Source of the DNA: JBBRMU01 sp038230655
GTDB lineage: Bacteria; Patescibacteriota; Microgenomatia; UBA1406; GWC2-37-13
Reading direction: 5' to 3'
DNA length: 64,000 bases
Assembly: GCA_038230655.1 (NCBI GenBank)
Contig: JBBRMU010000002.1
Location: 37,024 to 101,023, forward strand
The position numbers and the translations under genes are program-made. Each line of letters opens with the position of its first letter. The first letter of the stretch is position 1. Under the pieces are notes generated by a model. That model was given only the letters and a program-made list of their open reading frames with translations, had not been told where the DNA came from and did no database searches. Below, in pieces: positions 8,371 to 18,603 of this stretch.

Positions 8371-9828
8371 TTAAATTTTTGTCGTGATTTCTGCTCGAGT
8401 CTCTCTAATCACTGTGATTTTTATCTGACCTGGGAAAACATCAAACTTTTTCTCGAGTTCTTCCTTGATCTTTGCAGCCATAACTGTAGCCTCATCATCA
8501 CTAATTTGATCAGGCATTACAATTACACGGAGTTCTCTTCCTGCCTGCAATGCATAGGCTTCTCTTACACCTTTTTTGGTTTTAGCTATATCCTCTATAG
8601 TCTTAATCCTTTTAAGGTACTCTTGGAGGTCCTCGTGACGAGCGCCTGGTCTTCCGCCAGATACAGCATCAGCGATATACACTATAATTGCCTCAACAGA
8701 AGGAAAAGGTATATCTTCATGATGAGCTGCTACACAGTCAATAATTTTCTGTGGCATTCGATACTTTTTAATCAAATCTACACCCAGATCTACATGGGAA
8801 CCTTCCTTATCTGTTACGATCTTCCCGATATCGTGCAACAAACAACCCATTTTAACGGTCATAACATCTGCTTTAAGTTCGTGAGCCAATGCTATTCCGA
8901 TTCTTGTTTCCTCCAAAGTATGGAGAATCATATTCTGACCATAGGAATATCGGTATTTAAACCGTCCAAGCATGCGGGTTAGATCTGGTGGCATATTAAA
9001 TACGCCAACCTTATGACAGAGCTCTTCACCAGACTTAAAGATGATTTTTTCCACTTCTTCTTTGGTTTTTTGGATAATTTCCTCAATACGGTGTGGCTGT
9101 ATACGACCATCTTTTATAAGTCTTTCAAGGGATAAACGGGCAATCTCACGCCTGACGGAATCAAAAGATGAGAGTCTAATTACACCTTCTTCTTCTAAAT
9201 CTACATCAACTCCTGTTGCAAGCTCAAACGAACGGATATTACGGCCATCTTTACCGATTATTCGGCCTTTATAGTCATCGCTCGGGAGGTTTACAACTGA
9301 GAGTGTATACTCTGCCGTATAATCAGTAGCCCCATATCTCATGGCATCAACAAGTATCTCTTTAGCTTTTTCTTCTTCCTTGGCTCGAATATCTTCTTCA
9401 GACTGCTTAATTCGTTTTGCGATGTCACCTTTTAATTTATCTTCCCAGCCTTGAAGAAGAAGATTTTTAGCCTGATCTTTCGTCATTTCCCCAACTTTTT
9501 CTAGCTTCCGGAGAATTGACTCTCGTTTGTCACTTAACTCCTTTTTGAGCTCCTCGATCTGCTTTCTTTCACGCTCAAACTGTGCTTTTTCACGGTTTAC
9601 CTGCGTTTCTCGATCCTCAATCTGCTGTTCTCGTCTTGCGAGCCTTTTTTCTATGTCTACGGCATCAAACGTAGCTTTCCGGGTTTCCTTCTCGGCCTCT
9701 TGTTTTATACGGAGTGACTCCTCATTTGCCTTAAGTACAATCTCTTTTGCCTGTTGCTTGGCAGTTAAGATATCCTGTTCCTGCTGTTTCTTGTCTATAA
9801 GCAACTTTCTTAAAAAGTCTTTAAACAT
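8371..9828 (-). CDS. rny: Ribonuclease Y
   Basis: Endoribonuclease that starts mRNA decay. The 485-aa protein has a long N-terminal coiled coil (about residues 15-160), a KH domain with GRIIGKDG (188-195), and an HD phosphohydrolase domain with the metal-binding H332-D333 (LLHDIGK). Typical RNase Y begins with a membrane helix of about 20-25 residues; here the protein starts MFKDFLRKLLIDKKQQEQ with no hydrophobic segment, and the upstream frame reaches a stop codon before any other start. A CATTAT hexamer lies exactly 6 nt before the ATG, consistent with a leaderless message starting at this codon. Confidence 0.93.
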   Translation of the reverse strand: MFKDFLRKLLIDKKQQEQDILTAKQQAKEIVLKANEESLRIKQEAEKETRKATFDAVDIEKRLARREQQIEDRETQVNREKAQFERERKQIEELKKELSDKRESILRKLEKVGEMTKDQAKNLLLQGWEDKLKGDIAKRIKQSEEDIRAKEEEKAKEILVDAMRYGATDYTAEYTLSVVNLPSDDYKGRIIGKDGRNIRSFELATGVDVDLEEEGVIRLSSFDSVRREIARLSLERLIKDGRIQPHRIEEIIQKTKEEVEKIIFKSGEELCHKVGVFNMPPDLTRMLGRFKYRYSYGQNMILHTLEETRIGIALAHELKADVMTVKMGCLLHDIGKIVTDKEGSHVDLGVDLIKKYRMPQKIIDCVAAHHEDIPFPSVEAIIVYIADAVSGGRPGARHEDLQEYLKRIKTIEDIAKTKKGVREAYALQAGRELRVIVMPDQISDDEATVMAAKIKEELEKKFDVFPGQIKITVIRETRAEITTKI

Positions 9829-10093
9829 AAGAATATAATGTGAAGAAGGTTTATGCAGAAATTATTTCCTCGCGGCTGAATATATATCAGCTAAAGCTAT
9901 CACGTGCTTGACGGATGCGCTTTCAGAATAAGAAAGACGTTGATAATTTGAAATAATTTCGCATTCATATAATGATATTAAACGAATTTAATAACTTCTG
10001 ACCTTCTTCAGAAATTTTTAATTACCCCATTTTACTACTTTTAAAATAAATCTTCAAATGGATTTTATCAACTCATGCTATAATTCAATAAAT

Positions 10094-12145
10094 ATGTTTC
10101 AAGACTTAAGAAAGTTAGCATACAAACATAGTAAAGTTATTTCTTTCTTACTTCTAGGTATTCTTTCTCGACTCGTTTTCACATTATTTGTAATCCATTC
10201 TTTTGATTTTTTTAACATTTTAGCAATTGCTAAATCTGTTGCTGATACTGGACTGGTAACTCAAGGTTTTTTTGTGACCGGTGAAATTCAATTATATGGA
10301 AAAATTTACTATCAGATTATGGCGGCTTGGATGCATATTCTACAGTTCATTCATCTTATAGATATAAGATACTTGTTTGATACAAAAGCTTATACCCTAA
10401 ATAATTATATGCCTGGATTATTTATGTTTAGCCCACCTCTGTATGTGCTAATAGCAATACGCCTTTTCCAGTTTTTATTTGACGGTATTTTTCTATTCTT
10501 TTTCTATAACTCATTTAAACTAATAAATCCAAAAATGGCACCTTATGCTGTTCTTTTTTGGGCGTTAAATCCCTTTTTTATGTTTGTCTCCTTTGCTCAG
10601 GTTCAATCAGATATGGCCATGTTGTGTTTTTTGATGGGAGGAATTTATTTTTGTATTAAAGCATATAAGAAAGACAGTGTAGGCATGGACAGAGATATTA
10701 TTTTCGCTTTAACTTTACTTGCAGTTGGTGCAGTTATTAAACAAGTGCCATTACTGTTTATTCCTATTGTGCTCATCCTTTTTACTAAAAATCTAAAACA
10801 GCTCTTAGTATATCTATTCTCTACGTTATTCACATATTGGATTGTGTATCAAAGTTGGGAGCCAGATATAAGCTTAATTCGTCACTTTTCAACATTTTCA
10901 AAGGAATCAATGGCTTTGTTTGCATTTAATTTAAATGGCGTTCCAGTGTTCCTTCTAGGATATTTAGCATTATTGCTGGCAGTCTTTATATTGAAAGATA
11001 TAATTCTTCGATCAGTGTTTCACTTTATTCAAATTATCATCTTCCTGATTATCATTATCTATGTATCTGAGTCAAACAATCTTCTCTTCCCACAATTTAG
11101 TATCTGGATAATGCCATTTCTAGCTTTAGCAATGTTATATGATTCATTTTATGCATTATTCTTTATCGCACCCGTCATTTCATACGCAAAAACATTCCTC
11201 TTTGATAATGACTTTTTAGTTGGCTCACTTAATTTGACCTCTGGTCCACAACTAGCGAATGTGCCGAAATATGAAGAAATGCTACAAAATATAATGCAAC
11301 CCACTCTTGTCTTGTATTTAATACAAAGTATAATGGTTGTTCTTTATCTTTCATTAGTGTTATATATGTTCTTGTACTCCTTTCGCTCAACTTTACTAAA
11401 AAGAATTTCGAATATTTCAACTATTTTTACGTTTAAAAGGATCATCCTAAGTCTGTTCATCTTGTTTATAGGTTTTTTCACTATAGATTTTTTAATTCGA
11501 TCACAGTTCGTTACATTAACAAGTCCTATTAATAGACCACTGGAAAAGAAGACCAAAATCACCACAAAGCCTCTCCAAGTAGAAGTATTTAATCCCAAAA
11601 GTAGAGTTATTACCGCAATCGATTTAAAATTACACAATGAGTTTATTAGGCATGACGACAGTATTATATTTCAGTTTGTGGACGCAGACTCAAAGCAGAT
11701 CTTATTAAGTCAGAAAATTAATGATTACATCATTCCCGATACTTCAGATGCTGGCAAAACTATAATGTTCACGTTGAAAAATTCTGTAAATTCTAAACAT
11801 TTTTTTATTAGTATCTCAAAAGAAACCGACCAAAATGATATTTCGGTGTATTTGATTGAGCAAGACTCCGGCTCAAATGTAGTAATTAGCAACGTTTTTG
11901 ATACATATCTAGATCCTGATGTAGCCGATAATATTACTAAGAAATTTACATCTACTTCATTTGACATCAGTCTTAGAGGAAAGTATCCATTAATGAGTAT
12001 ACTCAGTACTCTCAAACATAATATTCTCATGAAAAGATCCTTCTTTTTAGAATATGCTACTTTGATAGTTGTTCTATTCGTAACAATGATTCATTTTTAT
12101 AGAATAGCTAAGAAGGAAGCGTCTTATCCTTGTTCAAGTGAATGA
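10094..12145 (+). CDS. Multi-spanning GT-C-like glycosyltransferase/membrane protein with C-terminal extracellular domain
   Basis: About 683 aa. Residues 10-440 contain roughly ten to eleven membrane helices with the acidic residue pattern of GT-C fold transferases (an early D-FFN loop after helix 1, a DxxLxxF loop and ALNPFFMF in helix-loop 4), which transfer sugars from polyprenyl-phosphate carriers. Residues about 480-660 are a non-membrane, beta-rich domain, followed by one last C-terminal helix. The upstream in-frame ATG at 10058 is less likely: a TATAAT box at 10079-10084 sits just before the ATG at 10094. It overlaps the end of convergent recX by 22 bases. I do not recognise a specific family; substrate unknown. 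Confidence 0.65.
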   Translation: MFQDLRKLAYKHSKVISFLLLGILSRLVFTLFVIHSFDFFNILAIAKSVADTGLVTQGFFVTGEIQLYGKIYYQIMAAWMHILQFIHLIDIRYLFDTKAYTLNNYMPGLFMFSPPLYVLIAIRLFQFLFDGIFLFFFYNSFKLINPKMAPYAVLFWALNPFFMFVSFAQVQSDMAMLCFLMGGIYFCIKAYKKDSVGMDRDIIFALTLLAVGAVIKQVPLLFIPIVLILFTKNLKQLLVYLFSTLFTYWIVYQSWEPDISLIRHFSTFSKESMALFAFNLNGVPVFLLGYLALLLAVFILKDIILRSVFHFIQIIIFLIIIIYVSESNNLLFPQFSIWIMPFLALAMLYDSFYALFFIAPVISYAKTFLFDNDFLVGSLNLTSGPQLANVPKYEEMLQNIMQPTLVLYLIQSIMVVLYLSLVLYMFLYSFRSTLLKRISNISTIFTFKRIILSLFILFIGFFTIDFLIRSQFVTLTSPINRPLEKKTKITTKPLQVEVFNPKSRVITAIDLKLHNEFIRHDDSIIFQFVDADSKQILLSQKINDYIIPDTSDAGKTIMFTLKNSVNSKHFFISISKETDQNDISVYLIEQDSGSNVVISNVFDTYLDPDVADNITKKFTSTSFDISLRGKYPLMSILSTLKHNILMKRSFFLEYATLIVVLFVTMIHFYRIAKKEASYPCSSE

Positions 12146-12612
12146 ATGCTTTTTTTTATAATCTCAAAATTAAATCCTCTACTAGAAAGAAAGGCTGCTG
12201 CTTTTTGAAACCGAACTTTTCGATCTAAGTACTGGAATCTTTGCCATCTTCTTCTTAAGGCCTTTAATGCAAGATCTTCTTCATTGACGGGATTTCTTTC
12301 AAAAAACTCTGAAACCGTCTCTTTTTTGACTCCATATTTTTGCAGCTCATGTGAGAGAGCAAAAATACTCTTGGGCTTTCCAGAACTCCGCTGATTTACA
12401 AACCACTCAACGAAAGCTGTATCGTCGACAAGGTGAGTTTCCTTCAAAGAAGTTATTGAAGCATCAATAATAGACTCTGACCATTGATACTTTTCACCTT
12501 TTTTTACCAAGTAATCTCTTACTTCTTCTTCCGACCTTGGACGAAACTTTAGATAAAAATATGCACGATTCAAAGCTTGATGTATCTGTTCTTGTTCATC
12601 TTGTGACGACAT
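12124..12612 (-). CDS. recX: Regulatory protein RecX
   Basis: Modulator that binds RecA filaments and limits recombinase activity. The 162-aa protein shows the RecX three-helix repeats: AYFYLKFRPRSEEEVRDYLVKKG at the N-terminus, then DDTAFVEWFVNQRSS and KSIFALSHELQKYGV, and a C-terminal KALRRRWQRF segment. It follows recA on the same strand by 25 bases, the usual recA-recX order, so the two are probably cotranscribed and RecX made at a lower level. Its 3' end overlaps the convergent membrane-protein gene by 22 bases. Confidence 0.93.
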   Translation of the reverse strand: MSSQDEQEQIHQALNRAYFYLKFRPRSEEEVRDYLVKKGEKYQWSESIIDASITSLKETHLVDDTAFVEWFVNQRSSGKPKSIFALSHELQKYGVKKETVSEFFERNPVNEEDLALKALRRRWQRFQYLDRKVRFQKAAAFLSSRGFNFEIIKKSIHSLEQG

Positions 12613-12637
12613 AGCTCAAGATATATAAATCTGTCAT

Positions 12638-13696
12638 TTAGTCTTCTTTTACTTTTGCGACGGCTGGCTTAATACCTAAAGGTTTTTTTGCTGCGTCAGT
12701 TTTTTCTTTATTTTTACTTAGTATCTCTTTCTGAATTTTTTCTTTTAACTTCTCATCGCCTGCCAACATCTCTTTAACCTGCTCTTTGCCTTGACCGATA
12801 TTTTTATCTTCATATTTTATAAACGCCCCATTCTTTGTGAGAACTCCGGCAACAATTGCCGCATCAATCAACGCTTCCTCTTTATCTACGCCTCTTGCTG
12901 TTACCACAAACTCTGCTTCTTTAAACGGAGAGGCAACTTTGTTTTTTATCACTTTAACTCGGTGTCTTGAACCATAAACTTCATTATTTTTTTTCAACGA
13001 CTCGATTTTTCTGATGTCCATCCTTACCGAGGCATAGAACTTTAATGCTAACCCGCCAGGTGTTGTTTCTGGATTTCCAAACATAATTCCGATTTTTAGT
13101 CTCAGCTGGTTTGTAAAAAGGATTGTTGTTTTCGACTTTGAAACGACACCCGTTAATTTACGTAATGCCTGCGACATCAATCTCGCCTGAAGACCCATGG
13201 AGGCATCTCCCATATCTCCCTCAATTTCGGCTCGAGGTACTAAAGCAGCCACCGAGTCAACAATTACCAGATCTACTCCGCCTGATCTAATCAAAGCCTC
13301 TGCGATCTCCAACGCCTGTTCACCAGTATCTGGTTGTGAAATTAGAAGATCATCTAGCTTAACACCCAAAATTTGTGCCCATGCAGGGTCTAAAGCATGT
13401 TCTGCATCTATGAATGCAGCAACTCCACCTTCTTTTTGAACGTTTGCGATTAAACTAAGTGCAATTGTTGTTTTACCAGAAGCCTCTGGACCAAATATCT
13501 CAATTATTCTACCTTTTGGTACACCACCGACTCCCAGGGCCATATCAACTGGTAGAATTCCTGTTGGAATAACATCTATCGCCATAACAGGTGCCTCTCC
13601 ATATCTCATAATTGCCCCTCGCCCAAACTGTTTTTGAATTTGTTCTAGTGCGACTCTTACTGCCTCTCCTTTTTGAGCTTTATCGGATGTTGTCAT
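12638..13696 (-). CDS. recA: Recombinase A
   Basis: ATP-dependent strand-exchange protein of homologous recombination and SOS induction. 352 aa, normal family length. Walker A G69-PEASG-K75-T76, Walker B LVIVDSVAALVP around 141-152, the L1/L2 DNA-binding loops, and the QLRLKIGIMFGNPETTPGG segment are all intact; no intein. The C-terminus is rich in Lys rather than the acidic tail of enterobacteria. A CATTAT hexamer lies 5 nt before the ATG and no Shine-Dalgarno is visible, so the transcript is probably leaderless. No obvious LexA box was found in the 170 bases upstream. Confidence 0.98.
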   Translation of the reverse strand: MTTSDKAQKGEAVRVALEQIQKQFGRGAIMRYGEAPVMAIDVIPTGILPVDMALGVGGVPKGRIIEIFGPEASGKTTIALSLIANVQKEGGVAAFIDAEHALDPAWAQILGVKLDDLLISQPDTGEQALEIAEALIRSGGVDLVIVDSVAALVPRAEIEGDMGDASMGLQARLMSQALRKLTGVVSKSKTTILFTNQLRLKIGIMFGNPETTPGGLALKFYASVRMDIRKIESLKKNNEVYGSRHRVKVIKNKVASPFKEAEFVVTARGVDKEEALIDAAIVAGVLTKNGAFIKYEDKNIGQGKEQVKEMLAGDEKLKEKIQKEILSKNKEKTDAAKKPLGIKPAVAKVKED

Positions 13697-13866
13697 AAAA
13701 AATAATGAAATAATAACATCGAAGTTATACGCCCTTTTAGCATAGAAACATATGGGTATACATTCCTCTAAACTGCTTTGAACTACAAACCAGCGCTAAG
13801 AGGAGTATATCTCATTTTATCAAATAAAACAATCGTTTAAAAGCGACACAATTAAGAAGATTTAGA

Positions 13867-14781
13867 CTAAAATATATAGACTAGACCGATGACGATAATA
13901 CCCCACAAAAAGATTGTCACAACAAGGGGAATATCAGTTGTAATAATCTTTTCAGGTCGTTCTCCTTGTTCCTTTTCGTAAAGTAGTTGCGCATACCGTG
14001 CAATTCCATAAACCACAAGCGGAATAGTCACCATCATCCATTTTCTCGTCTCCAGAGTTGCAAAATGTTGGGAAAAAATTCTCAAAGATGAGACGCTATT
14101 TGCATCTGGAGAATAGGTGTAGGTTGAGTATGCAAGAATAGTCGCTGTGGCAAAAATATATGTCAAAAAATCAAGTAAATGTGGTTTATATTTCCCGAGA
14201 GACTCTCTGGTGTCTCTTCCTTGCACAACTAACTCCGCATGTCTTTTCACAGATCCCATAAAAAGCGAGATATAAAAAATAGTCAGAAGAAGCCAGATAG
14301 GAACGTGATAGCCAGAGACAACTTCACCAGCAAATGAACGGATCATAAACGCAAATGATATTGCAAAAATATCAATAACCGGCTGTTTTTTTAGATATAA
14401 AGAATAAAAGAAATGAAGAAGTATAAAGCTTAAACAAAGTAGAAAAAATGGTATGGACTGAAAAATAGAGATAATTAATGCCGCCAAAGTCATAATGAAA
14501 ACAATGAAGGTGGCTTCCGGAACAGTAATTAAACCTGCAGCAATCGGCCTTTTCTTCTTAACCGGATGCTTGATATCGTAAGGATAGTCAATAATATCAT
14601 TTAGTAAATAAGAGGCTGAAGAGAGAACACAAAAAACTGCAAAGGCATAGACACAAGTAAGGAGAGTAGGAACATCAAAGAGTTTTCCGGAAAATATAAT
14701 AGGAGTAAAAACGACTAAATTCTTTATCCACTGATTAACTCGAAATGCTCGAAGGTAGTAAATCAGCTTTTGATTTTTCAT
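13867..14781 (-). CDS. UbiA-family prenyltransferase, decaprenyl-phosphate phosphoribosyltransferase-like
   Basis: Integral membrane enzyme with about eight to nine helices. The first Asp-rich motif NDIIDYPYDIKHPVKKKRP (around residues 62-80) and the opening RAFRVNQWIKNLVVFTPI are those of 5-phosphoribosyl-1-pyrophosphate:decaprenyl-phosphate phosphoribosyltransferase (Rv3806c type), which makes the precursor of decaprenyl-phosphoryl-arabinose. The second motif appears as SVKRHAELV in the equivalent loop. No epimerase genes (DprE1/E2) are beside it here. It is a single gene between recA and pgi. A general UbiA prenyltransferase role in lipid or quinone synthesis is the alternative, but the sequence favours the DPPR group. 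Confidence 0.75.
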   Translation of the reverse strand: MKNQKLIYYLRAFRVNQWIKNLVVFTPIIFSGKLFDVPTLLTCVYAFAVFCVLSSASYLLNDIIDYPYDIKHPVKKKRPIAAGLITVPEATFIVFIMTLAALIISIFQSIPFFLLCLSFILLHFFYSLYLKKQPVIDIFAISFAFMIRSFAGEVVSGYHVPIWLLLTIFYISLFMGSVKRHAELVVQGRDTRESLGKYKPHLLDFLTYIFATATILAYSTYTYSPDANSVSSLRIFSQHFATLETRKWMMVTIPLVVYGIARYAQLLYEKEQGERPEKIITTDIPLVVTIFLWGIIVIGLVYIF

Positions 14782-14873
14782 TATTGAATTATACTACATT
14801 TTAAGATATGATAAGTAATACTGTATGTCTTTAATAAAGAAATTATACTTTATGTTTCTTAAAATACAAAACT

Positions 14874-16180
14874 ATGAATTTTCAGTATAAAAATAGCTCG
14901 CTGATAAATGAAAGCGGTTTTAACGAACTACTCCCTCTTCTCCAGAGTTATTCCAAACAACTACAATTAGTTGTAAACTCTCATACCTTTGATGCTCCTG
15001 AGTCTTCTGTAAATCTGCCATCTGATAAAAATTTACTTGAGATAGTAATGAAAATGGTGAAAAAAAAGATATCTTCAAAACTCAAATACATCGTTGATAT
15101 CGGGATTGGAGGATCTAACTTAGGCACTAAAGCAGTTTATGATGCTCTGTATGGATTTTATGATGTGCTAGAGCCAAACCGATTCCCTAAAATGATCTTC
15201 TTAGATACAACCGATGAAAATCTGTTATTAAAATGTTCCAAACTCATTCAAACTCTTGAAAATAAAGACGAATTTTTAATAAACACTATTAGTAAATCCG
15301 GCGGGACAACGGAAACAATTGCCAATCTGGAAATCATATTAAGGGAATTAGAAAGCAAATTTGGAGATGTACATGAAAGGCTTGTAATTACTACTGATGA
15401 AGGCTCAAAACTTTGGGAACTAGCTTATAAAAATGGTGTTGATGTCTTGCCGATTCCTAAAACTGTCGGCGGGAGATTTTCAGTATTGTCTGCAGTCGGC
15501 CTACTTCCACTTGCTTGTTGCAGTATTGATGTTGACTCACTTCGAAAGGGCGCCGAGAAAATGAGAACCATGTGTCTAAGCTCAGATATTTCTGAAAATA
15601 TTGCAGCACTTTCGGCTGCGATAATATATCTACATAATAAGAACGGAAAAAATATAAACGATACTTTTTTCTTTCTGCCACAACTGGAGTCGATCGGAAA
15701 ATGGTATCGGCAGCTAACCGGCGAAAGTCTTGGTAAAGAGTTGGATCTTCAAGGTAAGAAAGTTCATGCAGGTATTACACCAACCGTTTCAATTGGCTCT
15801 ACAGATCTTCACTCCGTTGGACAACTTTATCTCGGTGGACCCTAGATAAAATTACAACTTTTGTTTATGCATCGGATCATCGCTCTACTCTTTCTATCCC
15901 TGCTACCCTTCAATTCCCACTAGTTGATGGTATCACTGGCAAAAAACCCCATGAAATTATGTCAGCTATTCTCGAAGGTGTGAAGATTGCTTATAAAAAT
16001 CAAAATCTGCCTTATATGGAAGTATCAGTTAACGTAAGGGATGAATTCAGTCTAGGTGAGTTTTTGCAGTTTAAAATGATTGAGATGATGTACCTAGGAA
16101 AATTACTAAACGTAAATACATTTGATCAACCTCATGTGGAGCTCTATAAAAGTGAGACTAAAAAAATTTTAGAAGGTTAA
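14874..16180 (+). pseudogene. pgi: Glucose-6-phosphate isomerase, single-base frameshift
   Basis: Interconverts glucose-6-phosphate and fructose-6-phosphate. The first 323 codons (14874-15845) contain the sugar-phosphate site DIGIGGSNLGTKAVYDAL and SKSGGTTETIANLE, and end LYLGGP before a TAG. The remaining family sequence (DKITTFVYASDHRS ... MSAILEGVKIAYKNQN ... KILEG) continues in the -1 frame to 16180. Adding one C to the CCC at 15840-15842 would give an uninterrupted protein of 435 aa, the expected length. So this is either a recent inactivating indel, an assembly error at a short homopolymer, or a site needing recoding. TAAAAT lies 8 nt before the ATG. Confidence 0.85.
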
Positions 16181-16402
16181 TCTGTTGGACATTATTAAAA
16201 ACTGCCTTTCTTGCGGTGAATCTGCGGAAATTATACGGTAATTTCATTGATAACCAGATATTGCGTTTACTGAAAGACGCTTTTTATTCATGGATGTTAT
16301 GTCATTATGAGTTACTCGTTACATAAAACTGTAGTAAGTACCCTTCTATAAGCAGGTTTCGACATGCTGAGATTTTAGCTATGGACTCTTAATTTATTTA
16401 AT

Positions 16403-17695
16403 TCAAACATAGTTGGCAACTTTTTTCCCAAGCGCAACTGCGTAGTTTGTCCCCCTATCATTGGGGTAAGTCATATCTAAATTTGCTATATAGAAGTTCT
16501 TTAGTGGTGTCTCAAAAGTAGGTTTGTTTTCGACAAAGTCTGTATCAAACACCGGTTGAGCAAAAGGAGCCTTAAAGACGTATGTTTTAATGCCTTTGGT
16601 ATCAAAACTTGGATTAATCTTTTTAAAGTGAGGGGTTACATACTTCAAAATTTCATCTTCACTCATTTTCCAGATCGGATTATCTTGAGTTAGATACCAT
16701 GCGATATATGCAATGTTTTTATTTCCATAGTGTTTTTTATCAATGAAATTCGTGTGTTGAGCAACTAACATTGTTGGTATTTCTGGCGTGCAAATGCTTA
16801 ACCAGTACGTTTTTTCAAGCAAAGCATCTTTTGATTCGAGAATCAAAACAACTGCGTTTAAATACTTCAATTTTTTAAACTTTTCAAAGTAGGTTTTAGG
16901 AAACAATTGTTCTGCGATCCTGGATAGAATCGGGCTTGGTAATGTAGAAATAACCGTATCGAACTCCTCTTTTTTGGTTTTTCCATTTTCATCTTTGTAG
17001 CCGATCGTATACCCTTCTCCACTCTTTTCGATTTTCTGTACTTCGTGAGCTTTCTTAATCACCGCACCTTCGGCTTGAACTTTTTTCGTGAGATACTCCA
17101 CCCACGTTTGAAAGCCACCTTTAATATATCCTAATTCCTTTGTGCGGACCTTCACACGGGCCCAGATAAACATAGCTACAATATTCCCCGCATATTTACC
17201 GAACTTTTTCCGCATTGGCTCTCCGAATAATGTTTCCCAGGCATGTCTTCCCATTAAAGTACTAAACAATTTTTCACTTGAAACTTTATTATAAAGAGGC
17301 AGTGGAGGAAAGAACTTCAAAAAAGCGAGAACTGCAGCTGTGCGTATTCTTTCGGGGATTGAGAGAAGAGGAAACCTCAGAAAATCCTGCGGGGTATCTA
17401 CGGGAAATCTACGGTAATTATCGCCAATTTTATAGAGAGACTCTGTTGCAGGAAGTTGGTAGAAGATATCTTTAAAGCCTGTATCTTTAGCCAGGTCAAG
17501 CATTGCTTTATCTGATGAAAACAAATGGTGATAAGCTTTTTCAAGAGGCCACTCCCATCCTGGTGCTTTAAAACCGACAGCCAACCCACCCAAAACTTTC
17601 TCTCGTTCGTATAGCGTTACTTCGTGACCTTTTTTTTTGAGATAAAACGCGGCTGTCAACCCGGCAAATCCTCCACCTAAAATTGCTACTTTCAT
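16403..17695 (-). CDS. NAD(P)/FAD-dependent amine-oxidase-like oxidoreductase
   Basis: 430 aa. The N-terminus is a textbook FAD-binding Rossmann motif, MKVAILGGGFAGLTAAFYL followed by GHEVTLYEREKVLGG; the C-terminus ends with the second FAD motif FYIANLDMTYPNDRGTNYAV. The middle resembles the protoporphyrinogen oxidase / squalene-associated desaturase (HpnE) and UDP-galactopyranose mutase-like group. In CPR genomes these genes often occur with polysaccharide or isoprenoid genes; here it sits between pgi and a Nudix gene without an obvious operon. The substrate cannot be determined from sequence. Confidence 0.75.
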   Translation of the reverse strand: MKVAILGGGFAGLTAAFYLKKKGHEVTLYEREKVLGGLAVGFKAPGWEWPLEKAYHHLFSSDKAMLDLAKDTGFKDIFYQLPATESLYKIGDNYRRFPVDTPQDFLRFPLLSIPERIRTAAVLAFLKFFPPLPLYNKVSSEKLFSTLMGRHAWETLFGEPMRKKFGKYAGNIVAMFIWARVKVRTKELGYIKGGFQTWVEYLTKKVQAEGAVIKKAHEVQKIEKSGEGYTIGYKDENGKTKKEEFDTVISTLPSPILSRIAEQLFPKTYFEKFKKLKYLNAVVLILESKDALLEKTYWLSICTPEIPTMLVAQHTNFIDKKHYGNKNIAYIAWYLTQDNPIWKMSEDEILKYVTPHFKKINPSFDTKGIKTYVFKAPFAQPVFDTDFVENKPTFETPLKNFYIANLDMTYPNDRGTNYAVALGKKVANYV

Positions 17696-18052
17696 ATTGC
17701 TCTAGTTAAACTTTTATCTTCGAGATCAATTGTACCAATCTTTCACTTTTAAATCTATTTCATGAGCCAGTAATAATTGTAATGATTCTATTTTTACTGG
17801 TGCATCATGCTAATTTAGAAATTCGCCTTAAGCTCTTTACTCCTCTACTCAACTCCATAGCGCTTATTTATAATATTATTATAACTTTCAGAGATATTGA
17901 AAACTAAATACTAGCGAAGTTTGAACTAGCCTACTAATTAGCTCTAAATGGTGATTTTCACTGTTGTTTTAAATGATTGTCCTATAGTTTATAGCTAAAA
18001 TTTACTATAAGATTTAAGTGTGAGTCCTTTTTACCGCACATTATCCGTATAA
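17696..18052. other. Gene-free interval
   Basis: About 357 bases of A+T-rich DNA between two minus-strand genes. I see no open frame with a start and ribosome site, no strong hairpin with a T run and no RNA gene. It may hold the promoter of the oxidoreductase gene. Confidence 0.5.
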
Positions 18053-18586
18053 TTACCGTAAAGACTGCTGCAAAAGGCTAAATGCAGCGAGTGTAGATCC
18101 ATCCATAATGACTCCTTTATCTATTAATATTCCTACTTCGGAAAAAGGCACTTTAACCACTTCTATGACCTCAGTAGGTTCCAATAATTGATGACCCTTT
18201 GTTAAGTTTTTAGCAGTGAATACTGAGGCTTTTTGAGGGCTGGAAGATGAGGTAGGGAAGAAAGAGCCCACATAGGTCAACTCAGCCGGTGAGTATCCAG
18301 TTTCTTCCACTAACTCTGTTTTAGCAGTCTCTACCGGGTCTTTGCCAATGACAGAACCCATAGGAAACTCAAGAGAAATGAAGTCTGCACCCATTCTATA
18401 CTGCCTAACCATCACCACCTCGTCATTATTCAAAAAAGGGATGATAATGGAAAATTCTGGAGCTTCCCTAATAAAATAATGAGCTTTATTACCATTTGGA
18501 GCTATAGCTTCAACCTCTTTAATAGTGAAAAATTTGCCAAATCTTACTGTTTTGAGTGTTTTTCCTCTTTTTATTCTTAAGTCCAT
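18053..18586 (-). CDS. Nudix hydrolase (ADP-ribose pyrophosphatase-like)
   Basis: 177 aa. The Nudix box is at GSVIGKDPVETAKTELVEET-GY: the catalytic EExG end is intact (ELVEETGY), but the usual Arg of REL is Thr and the spacing before it is one residue shorter than consensus. The preceding VVMVRQYRMGADFISLEFPMG is typical of ADP-ribose/NDP-sugar pyrophosphatases (NudF group). It lies 17 bases downstream of the AI-2E-type transporter gene on the same strand and is probably cotranscribed. The fold is clear; the substrate is inferred from the RQYR/LEFPMG pattern only. Confidence 0.85.
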   Translation of the reverse strand: MDLRIKRGKTLKTVRFGKFFTIKEVEAIAPNGNKAHYFIREAPEFSIIIPFLNNDEVVMVRQYRMGADFISLEFPMGSVIGKDPVETAKTELVEETGYSPAELTYVGSFFPTSSSSPQKASVFTAKNLTKGHQLLEPTEVIEVVKVPFSEVGILIDKGVIMDGSTLAAFSLLQQSLR

Positions 18587-18603
18587 AAATAATTACCGCA
18601 GAT

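Noticed and set aside
16181..16402. About 45 open codons after pgi
   Set aside because: No start codon with a ribosome site and no family resemblance; open frames of this length occur by chance in this composition.
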